Shown here in pieces: positions 21,500 to 32,865 of a DNA stretch of 64,000 nt (its first letter is position 1; each line of letters begins with the position of its first letter). The DNA lies in contig JAMZAV010000899.1 in NCBI GenBank assembly GCA_024449915.1, forward strand, positions 124,001-188,000. The letters are read 5' to 3'. The DNA is from Sweltsa coloradensis. Lineage: Eukaryota; Arthropoda; Insecta; Plecoptera; Chloroperlidae. The notes under the pieces were generated by a model, which was not told where the DNA came from, searched no databases, and was given only the letters and a program-made list of their open reading frames with translations. Both the position numbers and the translations under genes were made by a program.

Positions 21500-22767
21500 G
21501 ATTATTATTTATTGCAACAAATCAAGATACAAGGTGATACAAAATAGCAAGTTATACCGGATTCCCTTCACTAAATACAAATAGGGTAAAATTAGTCATT
21601 AAATAAACAAAATATTGTGGTATCAAAATATGGTAGGCCTAAAATAGAACATTTATTTTATTTTTAAAATTTGGAGCATCTTTGATTTCTAAGGAATTGT
21701 ATTTCATAAAGTAAGTAGGTTGTAAAAATGATTTTGATAGAAATATGTTTATGCACATTTATTTACGGTGAAAAATGCACAAACTGGGGGAAAATAGTAC
21801 AACAATGAAATAAATTACATTGTGTTAAGAAACAGTCATCACTCATCAACAACTTGGCCAAAGTGGGCAAAAATCGGACTTGGGAAAAAACTCCATTTTT
21901 ACAAAATGCTTGGGAGTGTCAATATTTTAAGACTTTGTCGTAAAAGTGTTAGATTGAGATGACATTTTAAAATGACGTCTTACGCTTACCCCTAGTCCGA
22001 TTTTAGCCGACTTTGGCTAATTTATTTGTGATTTATTTTTTTGACACAATGCAATTTGTTTCGTCTTGGTACTATTTTTTTTTTGGGTTAAACCATATAT
22101 ATCTGAGCCTAGTTCTAGCACAGGGAGGGTTTAAAATTAGGCCAGTATTATGACATGCAGGCCAATCAAGCTTAAAATGCATTTAAATTTTAAACGTGTT
22201 TATAGACGTTCAAAAATCACCAACAGCCAAAACAAAATTGCCTATGGGAAATGTCTCGGGCGGCTGGGGCTTCACCCCAGGCCCCAAACTTGCCCACGCG
22301 AGTCGAGTTTTTGCCTTGCGAGTTACGCTGGTTGAGATTCTCAGAGGGTTGGTCCCTAGTTTTGACCACGTTTTAGTTTTGTGAATGATTTTCTCATCAT
22401 TCTTTATTTCTCCTGGTTCACTGTCAACAAACACCGAGCACTGCACACCCCTAGTATCCCTCGTCGCTCCTCTGCCACTGCTTGCTACCGCACCGACATC
22501 ATTGTTGTAATTATTATAGAATAGGTACTAAATAGGCTTCGTGTTCACTGTACTGCTGTTGTAAAGAGAACCTAGATACGTAATAAACGGAGAGAGCTAC
22601 TTTTCTAATGCAATTACAAGAAGCGGGGTGTTCATTAATCGTTATACGAACTTGGGTAAATTTTAAAATATATCCGATAGATTCGTTTCTTACAATAATT
22701 GTGTTGTGCCATACTACACGAGTGACTGATGAGTGATATGAGGATGATGGACAAGTCGCACGTATTA
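21500..22767. other. No gene seen
   Basis: No convincing exon or element. Overlapping short frames near 22150-22446 on both strands have no domain. The sequence is AT-rich with some T-runs. Confidence 0.5.
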
Positions 22768-22836
22768 TGCAGGATTCGAACCCATGTCCCTAGTGATCTC
22801 TCCGGACCAACACTCGAACCACATGAGCCAGTGCAA
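22768..22836 (-). repeat. tRNA-like SINE head
   Basis: On the minus strand it reads from GCACTGGCTCATGTGGTTCG to a B box GGGTTCGAATCC. It shares start and spacing with the copy at 16646-16722. Confidence 0.5.
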
Positions 22837-22877
22837 TAGAACTAAAAGGTGCATATGACAGCACTTTAATTATTTTT

Positions 22878-22922
22878 ATTGTTTGAGAGGACTCGAGTTC
22901 GATCCCCGGTCGGGACACATCT
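22878..22922 (+). repeat. tRNA-like T-arm (SINE fragment)
   Basis: GAGTTCGATCCCCGGTCGGGAC is a good B box plus partner stem, and resembles the end of the segment at 34882-34962. The 5' half is not recognisable. Confidence 0.4.
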
Positions 22923-23107
22923 TTTTGAACATTGCTTTATCTTTCTTTACATTAAAAAATATAAGTTATTTGGGCCAAGAATGTGTATGATTTTAATTTA
23001 AATATGCAAAATAATTAACACCAAAATGCTATAGGGGCGGCCTAGGCTTTTCACAGTTTAGAAGTCATTTGCAACGGATCATAATGTCTTAAACACACAA
23101 TGATAAA

Positions 23108-23215
23108 AGATTCATAATATAACGCACCACTCGGTAAAACTGCCGGCGAAAATGGATTCTTTACTTGTTATAGATTTTGAATTTCAAATCCCGCACGGCA
23201 TAATGCACAGGTTTT
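23108..23215 (+). repeat. Dispersed repeat family C, copy 2
   Basis: Matches 4508-4640 (shared AATATAACRCACCACTC, GTAAAACT, GCATARTGCA). No coding content. Confidence 0.55.
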
Positions 23216-23418
23216 TGTAATTGTCCTTCACCCTTATCTATCGCCGCTCACTGTCTCGAATAACAATATTGCAACAATATTGCAATAATAGCAACAAACA
23301 TCAAACATAATTTTGAGTAGATACTTGCTACCTGGTTCTGCCAAATTTGGACTTGTGAACTGGAATAGTGTATTCATAGAGGCCCTACATCTCAAAGCAC
23401 TTACACAACGTCAAATTG

Positions 23419-23655
23419 TATATTTGAGCAGCTCAACAAAAGAGGAGAAAATAAGTTTGTCCCAAGTACAGGAATACAAGACAAGAAATTGTCGCTCCTG
23501 TCTTGCCTGGTGAATGTCGCAAGAGTTAATGTTTATAAGAATATGTTCACTACTTCTATCGCAGCTCTGACCAGGCTCGTTTCTAGGATTACTGCTGATA
23601 AGCAATCTGTTGATAATTGATCAGTAATCAATAATCTTCCTTTAAAAACATCTTA
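23419..23655 (+). repeat. Dispersed repeat family D, copy 1
   Basis: About 240 bases (TATATTTGAGCAGCT, AATAAGTTTGT, TCACTACTTCTATCGCAGCT, TGACCAGGCTCGTTTCTA, TGATCAGTAATCAA) match 28010-28297 in inverse orientation at high identity. The family is unknown to me; no coding frame is shared. Confidence 0.75.
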
Positions 23656-23784
23656 CATTATTCATAACAATATTTAGGCAGAGCACTAGGGGAGTTTTTT
23701 GCCTAGCAAAGTAACACAAGAAGAATGGGAAGAGTAAAAATAGATAAAAATACATTATGAAGATGGCAGCAAAAACCCACATAA

Positions 23785-24500
23785 TGCTCCATTCTTGACG
23801 GTTGAGCTGGAAGGAGCTTTAAAAAGGCTAAAGAACAAGAAATTGCCTGGAGTGGATTTAATCAATATTGAATTTTTGAAAAACCTTGTTAGGAAGGAAA
23901 AGAAGCAATACAACATCTGGTCAATTTATCACGGAAAGGAAATATATCCAAGACACATGGAAATAGCAGAAGTAAACCCAATCCTAGAGAAAGGGAAAGT
24001 TATTGACCGACAGCACTTAGAAGTGGCTCGGTAAACTCAAGATTGAAATCCTTCCTTGAAGAGAATGTCTTACTGTCGCCACACCAAGCTGGATTCCGAT
24101 CAAACAGAAGCACTGTGGACAACCCTTGTACTACTATATGTGGACTTAAAGTCAGCTTTTGACCTAATGGACAGAAATAGAATTTTGCAAAAACTGGGAG
24201 TTCGAAACAATATCAATATCATGGTGGACCAGAGTTTTCATGGGTGTGAGAATGACGCGAGTTACATACAAATTTAAAAGATCCATGTACAGGCAGACAA
24301 GAATCGAATCGGACCTTGCTGTAGGCCACAGCAAAGGGGGGTCCTTAGTCCAACGTACTTTGTAATCTACATCATTGATTTAGCACAATACGTATTGCAG
24401 ATAATGTGGTATACAGGCAATGACCCAAAAAAGATGGAAGAAGAAATGAATAAAGCTATGACAGCTTTACACAATGGTCTGAGATAAACGGTGTGGTACT
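23785..24500 (+). pseudogene. LINE 3 reverse transcriptase, N-terminal half (decayed)
   Basis: In broken frames the segment reads LKRLKNKKLPGVD...EFLK (about 23810-23880), AEVNPILEKGKVIDRQH (23965-24015), then YVDLKSAFDLMDRNRILQKL (24135-24195). These are the first RT blocks of a Jockey/I-type LINE. Stops and shifts occur near 24031, 24277 and 24330, and the catalytic Asp pair block is degraded. A family A copy interrupts the element at about 24505, and it resumes at 25457. It is 5' truncated and inactive. Confidence 0.78.
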
Positions 24501-24508
24501 GAAGTAGG

Positions 24509-25456
24509 TTTTTTCCAGTCGCGTTGATGGATGAGCTTTTATGGTTGATTATTTTTGTCCGATGATTACTGTTTCGTGTCGTCATTGTTGAGACAAGAGT
24601 GAACCATGTCTGCCTTCAACAATGCGAGTCTGAAAGAGACCGAGAACCGACACGTGCCTCGTTGTGCCAGCCGCGAAAAGGTGCTGGGCGGCGAGAGTTT
24701 TATAGACCAATCGTTGCCCTAAAAGTATGATTTTTTGAGAAATATTTCTTCGATAGTCCCCAAAATCATAACATATCTAAGTTCAGTGATTTTGAAGATT
24801 CCCATATAGCTAGTTTCATCACGATCGGACGAGCCGTTTGCCCAGTTGCAGGCCAAATATCACGAAAATATTGCATTCAAAATAGGAAAAATCATTAAAG
24901 TACGATGGTCATGAGAAATATTTCTTTGATTGTACCAAAAAACTTCTCGGATCCAAGTTCAGAGATTTTGAAGGTTCCCTAAAAATTTAATCAAGTTTGC
25001 ATATGCCATTTACCCGATAGAGAGCGAACACAGAAAAAAAGACAAACACCCGAGCTATTTTTCTCGTCATAAGTGGGCCTTCAAATTCCAACTCGACACC
25101 TTCTCGCGGTTTGGCCCGTGAATAGGGGAGTTTCACTCCCTGAAACTAATGGCGAGCTCTGGGTCGTCGTCGAGGAACCCCTTCCCTTTGACTACCTCCC
25201 CGACGGCGACGACAAAGACAACACGGACGGATGATGACACAGACGGAGACGACCACGACGTGGGGGAACCCCTGTCCTCCCCATATGCTTGTGGCTGGTT
25301 CTGACCAGCACAGGCCTGTCCACCCCTTGTCCCCCCGCGTCATCCCTTACGTCCCTCCCTTCGTCTCGATTAGCCAAGTTACATAAATATGAGACGTAAA
25401 GCAATATCCAATCAATCGTCATAAGTGGATTGAAGTCTTCATTGCGCTCATCCAAT
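24509..25456 (+). mobile_element. Family A repeat, copy A2, inserted in LINE 3
   Basis: The left end (GTCGCGTTGATGGATGAGCT) and right end (TGCGCTCATCCAAT) are those of A1 and A3. Inside are the AGTACGAT...AAATATTTCTT modules, twice in slightly different form, and AGAGAGCGAACA. The copy splits LINE 3 between its RT and C-terminal coding parts, so it is younger than the LINE. A 340-base retroposed piece lies inside it at 25077-25416. Confidence 0.75.
25077..25416 (+). mobile_element. Retroposed fragment with 12-bp target duplication
   Basis: The 340-base segment is flanked on both sides by CGTCATAAGTGG (25065-25076 and 25417-25428). It has CG-rich unique-looking sequence and ends ...CAATATCCAATCAAT. 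Its last 80 bases recur at 5218-5300. The long duplication and shared 3' end indicate target-primed reverse transcription of a LINE- or SINE-type RNA. I cannot name the source element; no RT motif is visible in the short body. Confidence 0.75.
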
Positions 25457-25995
25457 AAATCGAAAACAGTCTTTAAGATTCTTTAAGAAGTTCAAGATTT
25501 AAGTCTTTAAGACCAAGCTAGGTAGATCTAGATTTCAATATTAAGTATGGAGTGTACCGTGTACCTAGGCATAGCAAGTGACCGTAAGATGACGGGAGAG
25601 CAGCTAATTGATAGGATGAATGAACTTACTGAAGATGGTGGCAGGAGTTACCTGGGGAGCCAACACGGAAGTTCTATCCACAACATACAGGACTTACATC
25701 CGACCGCTACTTCAATGCACAAGTGCGTTGCTAGTCGCAGCACCTAAAAGTAAATTGCAGAAGCTAGACACAGTGCAAAACCAAGATATGAGAATCTCCA
25801 CAGGAGCAGTGAAGTTCACTCCATCACACAGGACATGACCTGCTGTGTCAACATTTGCACAAAGTAGGAATGACAGAATTAAGCCTATGCAGCCTGTGCG
25901 GTAAGGAAGAACAGAACCGACGACACAATGCCAGATGACATGACACGTGTACAAATGGAATCCTGTCTCAATTGAATTGGATAACACGACAACAC
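25457..25995 (+). pseudogene. LINE 3 C-terminal half (decayed)
   Basis: Broken frames read KTVFK near 25465, YLGIASDRKMTGEQLIDRM (25562-25620), LAGVTWGANTEVLSTTYRT-like sequence (25635-25690), IRPLLQCTSALLVAAPKSKLQKLDTVQNQ (25690-25785) and ELSLCSLCGKEEQ (25878-25915) with a CxxC. These are the C-terminal blocks that follow RT in Jockey/I-type LINEs. The last ~80 bases recur at 54516 and 55758. Several frameshifts and stops make it inactive. Confidence 0.8.
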
Positions 25996-26173
25996 ATGAT
26001 GAGGCCGATTGGGGCATATGAAAAGTAGAAGTATTTTAAATAGTAGTGACATTATTTATTGATTAGGCTGTTGTGTCACGGTAGCATACATGAGATTTAT
26101 ATGTCGACGTTTCAAGAAAGACTGCACGGTCTTTGAAACTTGACAGATAATATCTCGTGTACACCCGGCGTCA

Positions 26174-26228
26174 GAAGTAAATCAAGGTGTATCGTTGTAT
26201 CTACAATACCCAGACCTTGATTTACTTC
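26174..26228. repeat. 55-bp hairpin with GAAGTAAATCAAGG arms
   Basis: The arms are perfect over 14 bases and match the inverted ends of the element at 15796-16087. It may be an internally deleted relative of that element. Confidence 0.6.
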
Positions 26229-26229
26229 A

Positions 26230-26960
26230 CACACCGCAATAGAACAGCCCGATCATTAAAGTGGCTCCAGCGAGTGTACCAGCGGACTCAAGAGTATAAT
26301 ATTATTATTCAGTAACAGCTTATAAAATAGGGCCTAGTTAGTATTGTTTATATCAGATAATCTTACAACTGTAATTTATTTTACTACTGTAAGTATTAAT
26401 TTATTTTTAATTGTTACATTTTAGGAAATCCTATTTATTTGCATCGTTTATTGGTACAGTTGCTAACTGACTAGTCAAGTATTTGCCAACCTCGGAAATC
26501 GAAACGTCCCATCAAAATAACACGTTAATCACTAAATTAGGCTAATGGGCTAATGGACGAAATAATGCTAAGTTCGTTAAACATTAAACATTCAATATGA
26601 TTGGCTTTCATGTAATTATAAACAATAAATATACGATATGTAATAGTTGGAACCTTCTTCTTGAGAGTTTGGCCAACCCTGGTATTTGGCTTGGCAACAT
26701 GGCACGGGCTGCCTTCTCATTCTGATCGAGTGTGGATGCGTCGAGAGAACTGCCACCTCGAAAGTGTTTCATACCAAAGTACACAGTAATTGCGTACACA
26801 TGCTATGTACAGACGTCAATTACAATCAAGAAATATTGGCAGTAGGCTTTAAAAGTATTAAAAGTGTCCTAATTGCCATCACAAAACTTTTACGCTCGCT
26901 TTGAGTCGGCGTGCATATCTGCTGGCTTGAAGGAAGCGGACGGATCGCTATGGACCAACT
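26230..26960. other. No gene seen
   Basis: No exon, element or RNA gene recognised apart from weak ORFs without domains. Confidence 0.5.
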
Positions 26961-26970
26961 ATGCTCTGTG

Positions 26971-27043
26971 GTCGCAGTTGGTCCAACGGTTAGCGCGCTC
27001 GTTTTGTAAGCGAAAGGTCGCCGGTTCGAGTCCCGGCTGTGAA
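26971..27043 (+). tRNA. tRNA-Thr(TGT)-like gene
   Basis: The acceptor arms GTCGCAG and CTGTGAA pair in six of seven positions with one G-T. The A box reads TGGTCCAACGG and the B box GGTTCGAGTCC. The anticodon loop TTTGTAA sits on a four-pair stem and gives anticodon TGT (27005-27007). Length is 73 bases, and a T-run, a typical pol III terminator, follows at 27047. The T-stem pairs cleanly only if the loop has eight bases, and the D-stem has a mismatch. It could therefore be a decayed tRNA or a SINE head. Confidence 0.5.
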
Positions 27044-27046
27044 AAC

Positions 27047-27052
27047 TTTTTT
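27047..27052 (+). terminator. Pol III T-run terminator
   Basis: Six T directly after the tRNA-like gene, followed by a second T-run at 27056. Confidence 0.45.
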
Positions 27053-27059
27053 ACCTTTT

Positions 27060-28005
27060 TTTATTGATACCATCATTATTGTTTACTTCTTATCGATAAC
27101 GGGTTACGATTTACATAACTTTTCATTTAAAATTACTCGAACACAAAGACATTCTTCCCTCAACGTTTGGCTATAGGGCTAGTTTTGGGTGTATAGTGTA
27201 GTCAAGAGTATTTGCTTTTACCGGCTTCAGCCTGCGCACTGTGCCCAATATTTAGTTTCTTTAAATATGAAATTTATACAAATATCTTACATAGGAGAAC
27301 AGAAGTCTTTCAATATGGGAATAATTGCCCCAATTAAAATAATAATACTAAAAATTGTAATGAATTTGTGGTAGGTCCTCAATAATAATTACTTATAAAC
27401 ATGCTCGTTATTCTGTGTATATATGTTATCTTAGTTTTATTTGTAAAACAGTTTTTACGACTATTTTTTAACGTTAATACATTCGAACTACGTGTTGTAA
27501 TACGGAGAGGCAGCTAAACCCAATTTTTAAATTTTCGCTCCCTATACTACTTTACAACGGAGTTCACTATCATTGGTCAATCGAGCGCGGTTTCGAAGTG
27601 GCGTCACGCAGCGTTGCCAAGCCTTCACTGTTGCTCCTGGTTTGTTACAATTATATGTTGACTTTGGACGTAAAAATATCAAAATCCAGTATGGTAACAT
27701 GTATTTTGCAAATACTATTTTTTTTCAGTGTTTAATTACCTGCAAATTGATACATAATTTAGCCATATTTCACTTGCGGTTCGTGTACTGTAGTGCCTTT
27801 TTGGTCCGAAAGTGTAGGGTTTTGCTCGCTTGCAATGTTAAAAGATAGGGATTTACTTGATTTTTATCAAAAAATCTCCGAAAGTAAGCTGGTAACCCCC
27901 ATTTTGCTTGTTGTATTATTGAAAAGCACACATTAAGAGTGTATATTATGAATTTCAGCCAAATTTCACTAGGAGCAAGTTTCAACGGATCGACTTTAAA
28001 TGAGG
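27060..28005. other. No gene seen
   Basis: AT-rich, with no recognisable element. Short open frames on both strands at 27573-28081 lack domain or splice context. Confidence 0.5.
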
Positions 28006-28009
28006 ACAC

Positions 28010-28297
28010 TACTATTTTAAATACTGTTTTAAAATGCAAGATATTTTGAAAGGGAGAAGATTGTTGATTACTGATCAGCAATCGGCAGCAATCTTAGAAA
28101 CGAGCCTGGTCAGAGCTGCGATAGAAGTAGTGAACATGTTCTTATAAACATAAACTCTTGCGACGTTCATAAGGTGAAGCCTGTTCTCACCAGGCTACAG
28201 ACAGGAACGATCATTTCATGTCTTGTCGCGTATTGTCGTACTAAGAACAAACTTATTTACCCCCGAATTCTCCACTTCGCTAAGCTGCTCAAATATA
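28010..28297 (-). repeat. Dispersed repeat family D, copy 2
   Basis: Inverse match to 23419-23655, with the same order of blocks. The similarity stops near the TATATTTGAGCAGCT end, which is therefore one boundary. Confidence 0.75.
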
Positions 28298-28418
28298 AAA
28301 TATTACGCTGTCTAAGATGTACTGTATGGTTACAATAAATAGTGTTTTGGACATCACACTATTCTTTTACAACATTGAACTCGTGATATATTTTGTATTT
28401 TTCAATTATGTATTAGTA

Positions 28419-28494
28419 TAGCCAGAGCATAAGCCGCTTGTAGGACGTAGTTGTTGAATGATAGGTTCTGGGCTCGAGTCCCAGTTGGGGCAAA
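28419..28494 (+). repeat. tRNA-like SINE head
   Basis: GCCAGAGCATAAGCCGCTTG followed about 40 bases later by a strong B box and stem CTGGGCTCGAGTCCCAG. Spacing suits an internal pol III promoter. The stems are too irregular for a functional tRNA. Confidence 0.45.
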
Positions 28495-28558
28495 CTTATA
28501 CAACAATTGCAACGGCAACCCTACTTTTTGTAAATAGATAGGAATCAAATGGCTAAAT

Positions 28559-28655
28559 AAAGTTAAAATGGGGGTGTGGTGATGAAACCAACAGCTTACC
28601 TGGTCAGTAACTGTTGTTGGATTCCCTCTCCACCCCACCCATTTTAACTTGTCAC
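28559..28655. repeat. Small foldback with GTTAAAATGGG arms
   Basis: Outer arms GTTAAAATGGGGGTGTGG and CCACCCCACCCATTTTAAC are inverted, and CCAACAG/CTGTTGTTGG pair inside. A partial copy (CTGTTGGGTTCCCTCTCCA) lies at 51180-51215 and related sequence occurs at 15.6 kb. Confidence 0.6.
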
Positions 28656-28704
28656 GTTGTACTTAGTGCAGGAACATTTTCATATGAAAGTGGAACAAAA
28701 CCTA

Positions 28705-28745
28705 ACTTGAATGGGAGACCTGGGTTTGATCCCTGGTTGAGTTGG
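28705..28745 (+). repeat. tRNA-like T-arm (SINE fragment)
   Basis: GGGAGACCTGGGTTTGATCC shares 19 of 20 bases with 14423-14442. Confidence 0.45.
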
Positions 28746-28819
28746 ATTCTTTCCACGAACATGTTATTAAAACTAAATAAAAACTTAAGATAAAGTGTTT
28801 ACATTTTTATAATGGTTTT

Positions 28820-29099
28820 TGTAGTATCAACATAGGCTAGGCTATGTCCCACCCACTCAGACCTTATATTGACAATGGCCCGAAGTACAGGCTGATGTAC
28901 CAATGGCTGCTAACAGTAATAAAGCTGCATCCAATGTAAGCGTCATTCAACCCAGTAAGTCCTAATCTAAGTTTAGATACGTTACACTCACGGCTAGGTT
29001 GCTACAATTGGCGAAGTAGTTAAACCAACTATCAATGTTATTATCATTCTTGATTTAACAAGTTGATAATATAGTTGACCCACGCCAAGAAGGGAGATG
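28820..29099 (+). repeat. Dispersed repeat J, copy 1 (inverted partner 34032-34226)
   Basis: From TAGTATCAACATAGGC to CCAAGAAGGGAGATG the sequence matches, inverted, 34032-34226; both ends of the similarity coincide, so the boundaries are those of a discrete element of about 200-280 bases. No coding frame. Confidence 0.7.
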
Positions 29100-31615
29100 C
29101 GCGCCTTTCAGTTTGAACTAAGAGTAGTGGTGGGGGTAATATCAATACGCGGACTATTTACGCACGTAGTCTTCCGCGCACTACGCAGAAAAGCCGTCGT
29201 ACACATCGAGCATCACTCTCTGAAGCGGGAGCCTTCTAAAGCTTAGCGCCGAGATCGGGAAAACATTCTGCAGGCTGTGAGCGAGCGGCAATTTTGAAAT
29301 ACGAAACGTCAACGAAACTGATTCATTGACAATCCACCACATGGAACAGGCAATTGCATATGTCGCCAACTCACACACACACGAAAGTAGGTCTACTTCC
29401 TCGAAAAATGCTTATTATACATTGTATAATAAGGGAAGGGATACATTAATGTGAAAAATGGAAAACTAATAAGCTAAATGACCTACCAGATAAAACAGCC
29501 ATAACCATATTACATTACATACATTACATATTGTTTAGGCCTAGTTGAACTAGTTTTGTGCTCTAAAATGTTAATAAGGGAGTTTATAGACGTAGCTTTG
29601 ATAGGCTAAATGATTTGTAGAGAAGGGACAGAGGTGAAAATCTTTCTCTGTGGATATGGCAACCCTTTTTCCCAAATAAATTCACTGGCAAATATGTTCT
29701 TCTGTTATTAAATTGTTTTTAATCCTTTTGCAATTTTGAATTGTGTAGGCCTCCAGTAGGCCTACTAGACTTACAATTTAATATACCTACTCAGATTATT
29801 TTGTTTTTTGATATCATGTTTTTTGTCATAGTATTTAATTTGTAATCCAATGACCACATGATACTTGTGAAGCTTGCTCTGTTGTTGATTGGTCTTTAAA
29901 GTAAAGCAAGGTAAAATAGAAGATACTCAGAAAGATTTACTAAATTGGGATGGAAGAGTTCAGGTATAGGCCTACATTTTTTTAAGTTCAAAAGTTTAAA
30001 TTCAATGCAACTTTGAATTAATCATCAAGTAGGCTACCTATCTAAATAGTGCAATACATTGTCTGTCAGTACTATTTTAACATTATAAAAGGCATAGGCC
30101 ATTGAATATATTAAGTTATAACGTAGGCACACCCTCCAACGGAAATAAATTGAGAATTTTATTATCGTAGTAAAGCGTGTTCCTTCATTTCAAAGTTTTG
30201 GGAGGGTCGTGGGTGGGTTTCATCTTTAAAACTCCTTCTTTGCACTTCTCTAGTAGGCCTAACATAATTATTTCCCTCCTAAGCAGGCCTGGCAGGTATC
30301 TGAATATGAGGAAGAAGTCCCTGGGCAGGTTTCACATAAAAAATATTACAGTATTGCATGAGAACACAAGACTAGCAATGTCATTGGTAGTTTATTATTT
30401 TAATACTCTTGATTTCAAGCCTGAAAAGGAACGATGGATCCACATGCACAGAGAATAATAATGGAGTTGGCATACATTTTTGTAATTTTACCATCAATGC
30501 TTTTACTAATTTAAATGCTAGCCAGTTTTTATTCCATTGAAATAGACTATTAACTGGATTCTAGTTACCAGTAGTACCCTAAGTAACCTTTTACTAATAA
30601 GTGATATTATAGTACCGGTATGGACATTTTCTACGAAGGCCTAGGCCTATTTACTATTATTATAAGGCATTCTACATTAAATACTTTCTGGATGAATAAA
30701 TTTCTATGTAGGTGACCAGTGCCTAGTCTCAAAACATAGTCTGTGAATGTAATGATGACATTATAAGAATATTTTAAGATTCCATTGCAATGTGAAGCAT
30801 AAAACCTAGGAAAAAAAGCCATATTAGGCACGGTGTGGTAGCGGAATCAGCTTTACAGCTTGTCACATCATTATGACATGTCAATAAAACATTTTTTACT
30901 AACCAATCAGGACATAGGATTTCTTAAAACTAAATCAATTTCTTACGACGAGTGGGACCGGGTCTAAGCTGCATGCGCCAGCTCATCTCGGTTCGGTTAC
31001 AAACATTTTTGACAAATAGAAAAGATGGACTGCCGTCATGGGCAGCAGCGACATGGTCAAAATGTTAGGCAGTGTTTGCACTTACGTCTGTATTGAAATA
31101 CCGTATAGTGATGATGAAATAATATTCTGCTTACGAACGGAACTGGTAAAGACGTGTAACTGTTTACAGACTAATCACGGTGCCGGTAATGAAAAGCTGG
31201 AGCCATACCTATGTGCACCGGGCGGTAGGGCCTACCCGGATATCTATATACAGCCCTTCTAGAAATTAAGATGAAAATATTGATCTACATTAAAACTAGG
31301 CTTATATGCATAGGCCTAGGCTACTTTTGTTCATATAAATGTCATAGGCCTAGACCTGGAGTAGGCCCTAGGTCTACATGGTATTTAAGCAGGTTGTGGA
31401 GTGTTGCTGTCACTTACTTTCATAATTCTAGGCCATACCCATTACTGAAAGACAATCTGTGCTCCGGTAGGCTACGTTTAGGCTACTGTAGGCCTACGGC
31501 CAGTGGTTAAAGTGGATTCGGAATATTAACGGTATGCACTTATGCTGAAGAAAGTATTGAAGCGGAAGTGCCGGAGGGTCTGGGGGGCGCTGCCCCCATT
31601 TTTGCCCCGCAGGGA
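29100..31615. other. No gene supported; unassigned sequence
   Basis: A moderately CG-rich patch at 29140-29300 and another near 30940-31060 could be regulatory, but I find no start, donor or domain to support an exon. TAGGCCTA motifs become frequent after about 29500. Confidence 0.45.
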
Positions 31616-31628
31616 ATTTTTTTACGGG

Positions 31629-32528
31629 TGTTGACAGAAACACTTATAAATCACTTTAAAACGGGTCTACGTTTGTTTTTGTTTACCAATATTGGGGTAG
31701 TATTTGGGATTGTATGCCTATATTTTACTAATGTTATATTGCAGAGTGTATATTCTTACGGCAGACCTAGGGATAAGGCTCGTTGAAGAAGTTGATCCAA
31801 TCTCAACTTTACGTACGTTACGTTATTATTCTCAATTTAGCCAATCACAGCCCATTTCCGAGTGGCTACCCCGGTCTACCCTTGTTGTGTTGTTATGTGA
31901 TTGTAAATATAAACACCACATTAATTTTACCGTACGTTAGGTACGTTATGTTTTATCGTCTAGTTCAACGCCTAGCTAGGGCCTACCAACCGTCAGGGAG
32001 TTTAAGCTGATTACGAATTATGTGAGGGCCTATGTTCTTATCCTAGGCTAGGCCTCTAAGGGCTAGTCTTAAGCTGTACTATAGGGCCTACATCTTGTTT
32101 TAAGTAGGCTCATTGGAATGCTCCAGACTTTAAAAAAACTTATGATACAGATATTTTTTTTGCCAGTGATAATAAAGAAGAAAGGGAAATATAAATAAAT
32201 AAGTAGGCCCTACTTATTGCTAAGTGCACGAAATAGGCTTATTGTAATCAGTCTGTTGGTTAGTTGTGGTACCCTACAGAATTTTGAGTGACTACAACCT
32301 CAGCAGTAACTTTGCTTCTGCTAAGCCTAGGCTAGTCCCTAGCAAATAGTTAGCTCAACGTAAGAATAGTTTTTAGCAATTCTTACGTTCTGCCGTAAGA
32401 ATATACACTCCGTAATATAAAATTAGTAAAATATAGACATACGATCCCAAATACTACACAATATAAGCAAACAAAAACAAACGTAAACCCGTTTAAAAGT
32501 GATTTAAAAGTGTTTCTGTCAACACACC
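31629..32528. mobile_element. 900-bp element with ~150-bp inverted arms
   Basis: The left arm (31629-31768) begins GGGTGTTGACAGAAACACTT, and the right arm (32388-32528) is its diverged inverse ending CTGTCAACACACCC. The arms end inside at ATATTCTTACGGCAG. The middle 620 bases carry no protein motif. It fits a long-TIR, non-autonomous DNA transposon. Confidence 0.7.
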
Positions 32529-32865
32529 CAGCCCTAGACGTAGGCCTACCCTGACAACTTTGCTTTTGCTAGCCTATAGCCTAGGCTTATACACTAGTGC
32601 CCCTATAGTTAGGTTATCTACTTTCAGGTTTGTCTAGGCCTAGCCCCTGATGATGACATTCCTATCAGAGGCCCTACTTTCATTTCTCTATAGGCCTAGA
32701 CCTAAACGTTAATTTACGGCAACTAGTACAGACCGTAAGAATAGTTTTTAGCAAATCTTACGTTCTGCCGTAATAATAATTTTTAACATAATTTTTAACA
32801 ATTCTTACGGTCTGCGGTAAGAATAATTTTTAACAATTCTTACATTCTGCCGTAAGAATATAGGC
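32340..32865. repeat. Cluster of ATTCTTACG...CGTAAGAAT mini-hairpins
   Basis: The unit TTCTTACGTTCTGCCGTAAG is itself a 9-base inverted repeat with a 6-base loop. It or close variants occur at about 32380, 32757, 32805 and 32840, linked by AATAATTTTTAACA spacers. The first lies at the inner edge of the long-TIR element, so the cluster may derive from its arm end. Confidence 0.65.

Noticed and set aside
32340..32865. CRISPR-like spaced short repeats
   Set aside because: Spacing is irregular, units vary, and the context is eukaryotic transposon sequence.
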